Virus record (IMG/VR): IMGVR_UViG_3300042988_000154
Location: 1-23,753 of that record
Strand: one strand, 5' to 3'
Length of the DNA stretch: 23,753 nucleotides
Source: a virus
Within the stretch, counting starts at the first letter, position 1; each line of letters opens with the position of its first letter. Positions 22,213-23,753 of the stretch are shown in pieces. Under the pieces are notes generated by a model. It worked only from the letters and a program-made list of their open reading frames with translations. It was not told the DNA's origin and searched no databases. Position numbers and translations under genes: made by a program.

Positions 22213-22990
22213 TGACTAATTCTTTGAGTGCAGGGCTAGTTAGCCAAGCCTTTGAGATGATGTGAAGGTTACAACGAGGTAGGACATAGCCTCTATCGGA
22301 TGTTTTGACAACCAAGTTTTCAGCAACGGTAATGTTTTCAATCGCACCAGTAAATGTGAGAATAGAAGCTGGTGAAAAACTCTGTGGAGCCAGTTGATTT
22401 CCTTCCAGAATATAATGTGCAATCGCGAAAGCATAGTCGTTGCGGAAGTTGCCTTCTTGGATATTGTATAATAAACGGTAGTAGTCATAATTTCTTTTAA
22501 TCTTTCCCACAAGCTCGAAAAACATTTTAGACTTGGGAGTTTTGCGAAATAGAACAGCAGTTGCCCACACATAGGGCAAACTGTGCGGACCCATTACACT
22601 AGGCTGCTGGCCAATGTTGACGTACCGGTTCTTGTTAAAAAGCAAGTAATCGAAATCGCTGCAAAAGAGCTTGCAAAGACTATCGTCAAAAATAAGATAG
22701 TCAGCATCCAAGATGATGGTTTCGTGGTAGGGGCTTGCTTCGTATGCTTCGTGTCTTCCAAAATTTTTCCATTCTACAAAAGTACCTGTGTCGGTACTAA
22801 ACCGTTTATTGGACCCAGTGTCCTTGGCACTAACAATTGTAGTAGGCAATCCCATAAACCGTTCTATTAAACGGGCATTTTGCTCTGCTATCCCTACATA
22901 GTCTGTTTCGGCAGTGTTGGTTGCAAATATTACAACGCCTCTAGACTTTGCGGATTTTTCGGAGTTCTGCATACTGTTGATGCCATTCAT
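22190..22990 (-). CDS. GT8-like glycosyltransferase with DAD motif
   Basis: The 266-aa protein starts its fold at GVVIFATNTAETDYVGIAEQNARL (18-41), an opening Rossmann-like strand and helix. HETIILDADYLIFDDSL (89-105) holds the metal-binding Asp95-Ala96-Asp97. MGPHSLPYVWATAVLFRKTPKSKMFFEL fits the acceptor side of GT8-like enzymes, and a conserved-looking NDYAFAIAHYILEG follows. It should transfer a sugar from a nucleotide sugar; the acceptor is unknown. Two starts are possible (22990 and 22972); both lie inside the 106-aa gene. It is the first sugar enzyme of the long run and is paralogous to the 280-aa protein. Confidence 0.88.
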   Translation of the reverse strand: MNGINSMQNSEKSAKSRGVVIFATNTAETDYVGIAEQNARLIERFMGLPTTIVSAKDTGSNKRFSTDTGTFVEWKNFGRHEAYEASPYHETIILDADYLIFDDSLCKLFCSDFDYLLFNKNRYVNIGQQPSVMGPHSLPYVWATAVLFRKTPKSKMFFELVGKIKRNYDYYRLLYNIQEGNFRNDYAFAIAHYILEGNQLAPQSFSPASILTFTGAIENITVAENLVVKTSDRGYVLPRCNLHIISKAWLTSPALKELVNGALHGV

Positions 22991-23261
22991 TCATGGCTCT
23001 TTGATAGTGCTGTGTGCAAAGGTCAACGAATTCTCTTTGCACAATTTTGATTGGAGTACCGTATACATCTTCCAAAAACAACGCATCCTGATCACCTTGC
23101 CACAGTATTACAAAAGAGTAAATGGCAGGGTCTGCTTTAAACATTCCACCGTTGTATGCGAAATGCAGATCCGTTTGGATCTTTTCTTTAAGGATTTGTT
23201 TATTGGTTTGAAAATCAGTGGCCACGCGAACCTGGGCCACAATATTAGATAATTCACTCAT
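22941..23261 (-). CDS. Conserved T4-like phage protein, first gene of the long operon
   Basis: This 106-aa protein is of a kind I recall from T4-like cyanophages: an N-terminus like MSELSNIVAQVRVATD, then LKEKIQTDLHFAYNGGMFKADP, a middle FLEDVYGTPIKI and a tail HYQRAMNEWHQQYAELRKIRKV. No enzymatic motif is visible; a structural or assembly role is possible. The ATG at 23261 is supported by the family-like start. It directly follows a strong promoter whose expected transcription start falls on or next to this ATG, so translation may be leaderless; no Shine-Dalgarno is present. The next gene starts 50 bases before its end. Confidence 0.85.
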   Translation of the reverse strand: MSELSNIVAQVRVATDFQTNKQILKEKIQTDLHFAYNGGMFKADPAIYSFVILWQGDQDALFLEDVYGTPIKIVQREFVDLCTQHYQRAMNEWHQQYAELRKIRKV

Positions 23262-23278
23262 CTAGCAAGTATACTAGA
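23261..23278. promoter_or_regulatory. Inverted repeat overlapping the operon promoter
   Basis: TCTAG (23261-23265) and CTAGA (23274-23278) are inverted copies separated by 8 bases, and they enclose the -10 box. Inside lies the perfect palindrome AGTATACT (23268-23275). Such dyads over a -10 box could bind a repressor, or may reflect the -10 sequence itself. Confidence 0.3.
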
Positions 23279-23296
23279 AAGTGAATTATATGTCAA
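23268..23296 (-). promoter_or_regulatory. Near-consensus sigma70 promoter of the long operon
   Basis: On the minus strand a perfect TTGACA (23296-23291) is followed after exactly 17 bases by TATACT (23273-23268). This is the strongest promoter-like sequence I saw. The -35 box overlaps the TGA stop (23295-23293) of the upstream structural gene. Expected initiation at about 23262-23260 coincides with the ATG of the 106-aa gene. A host sigma70 promoter would make the island early or middle expressed. Confidence 0.75.
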
Positions 23297-23753
23297 GCAA
23301 TAGTTGGGTTGCTGATTGCCGTTGGCAAGTTAACGGTTTCAGGTGGGCGAACTGTAATGTTGGTGGTGATGCTTAAGTTTAGAGCATCGTTAAAGTTACC
23401 CTGAGTTGGCGCTGTACCAGCTGGTGTGTATACCGGGATACCAGCCGGTGCTGTGTTCGTGTCTGCGGCTGCATCACTCAAGTTAATGGTAAAGGTCATT
23501 ACTGTACCAACATCGCCGTTTGCGCCTTGCACTCCATTTGTCTTGACGCCAATTGAAATGCTGTTACTGCCGTAATCGGCAGTCCCAGATGCACTTGTTA
23601 ACGTGATAACGTTTTGGCCGGCAGTTCCGGCGTTCCAATATCCCACCGCAGTATTAGTTGACGTAGCAGTTCCGCCTGTGCCGTTGCGAGTATTAGAGTA
23701 ACCACCGATGGTCAAACTTAGCATTTTAGTACCAAGCAATGTGGCCCAATCTG
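23293..23753 (-). CDS. C-terminal part of a probable phage structural protein
   Basis: The frame is open at the window edge, and about 152 residues are visible. The sequence is rich in Gly, Thr, Asn and Ser with alternating beta-like hydrophobics: GGYSNTRNGTGGTAT, VGYWNAGTAGQNVITLTSAS, SNSISIGVKTNGVQGANGD, VGTVMTFTINLSDAA, and LNLSITTNITVRPPETVNLP at the end. Such composition is typical of tail-fibre, neck or other virion surface proteins. It has no cysteine and no signal peptide in view. An ATG lies at residue 10 of the visible part, but the open frame before it suggests the gene continues. Its stop codon overlaps the -35 box of the next promoter. Confidence 0.7.
   Translation of the reverse strand, partial: DWATLLGTKMLSLTIGGYSNTRNGTGGTATSTNTAVGYWNAGTAGQNVITLTSASGTADYGSNSISIGVKTNGVQGANGDVGTVMTFTINLSDAAADTNTAPAGIPVYTPAGTAPTQGNFNDALNLSITTNITVRPPETVNLPTAISNPTIA

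Noticed and set aside
23293-23753. The Gly/Asn-rich protein as a radical SAM peptide substrate
   Set aside because: Its frame runs off the window, it has no Cys, and its beta-rich composition fits a virion protein; it is also outside the operon's promoter.
1-23753. tRNA genes, CRISPR arrays and insertion sequences
   Set aside because: I saw no regularly spaced repeats, cloverleaf-like GC-rich segments outside genes, or transposase motifs. The coding density leaves little room for them.

Overview
The window looks like part of the genome of a tailed phage of the T4 type, most likely marine. The support is a small protein resembling T4 DsbA (310-585), a 106-aa protein at 22941-23261 of a kind I recall from T4-like cyanophages, two free-standing homing endonucleases (HNH and GIY-YIG, both with NUMOD3 repeats), almost entirely one-strand coding with 1-50 base overlaps, and no host-type genes. 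Host and exact lineage cannot be read from the sequence.

Layout, read in the direction of transcription (mostly minus strand, so right to left). (1) 23753-23293: C-terminal part of a glycine/threonine/asparagine-rich, probably structural, protein. (2) 23261-7698: a 15.5-kb run of overlapping genes that starts behind a near-perfect sigma70-type promoter. It holds a small conserved phage protein, three GT-A-like glycosyltransferases with two small unknowns, five consecutive radical SAM proteins with an N-terminal twitch/SPASM-like cysteine region, two unknown proteins, two SGNH-hydrolase paralogues split by a GIY-YIG endonuclease, a NodU/CmcH-type carbamoyltransferase, and an APS-kinase-like gene sandwiched between two DUF2061 membrane proteins. 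(3) 7720-6599, plus strand: a glycosyltransferase, the only forward gene; its start codon shares the bases CATG with the start codon of the divergent gene. (4) 6600-4165: an 811-aa protein built from repeated degenerate glycosyltransferase-like units. (5) 4006-633: a ParB/DGQHR-fold protein, an HNH homing endonuclease, an HNH-like protein and a possible PD-(D/E)XK-like protein. (6) 585-1: the dsbA-like gene with its own promoter and Shine-Dalgarno, followed by two small genes, the last cut by the window edge.

The main story is region 2 together with 3 and 4. A phage appears to carry a complete-looking small-molecule or surface-glycan tailoring island: sugar transfer, radical chemistry by five related enzymes, ester chemistry (SGNH), O-carbamoylation and a kinase of the APS-kinase fold. 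The genes overlap so tightly that they are probably translated together. The product is unknown; plausible targets are a sugar on the virion, a host cell-surface polysaccharide, or a modified nucleotide or peptide. Region 5 looks like a separate DNA-acting module into which a homing endonuclease has been inserted between two short repeats.

No tRNA, rRNA, CRISPR array or insertion sequence was seen. No gene-free stretch exceeds about 160 bases.
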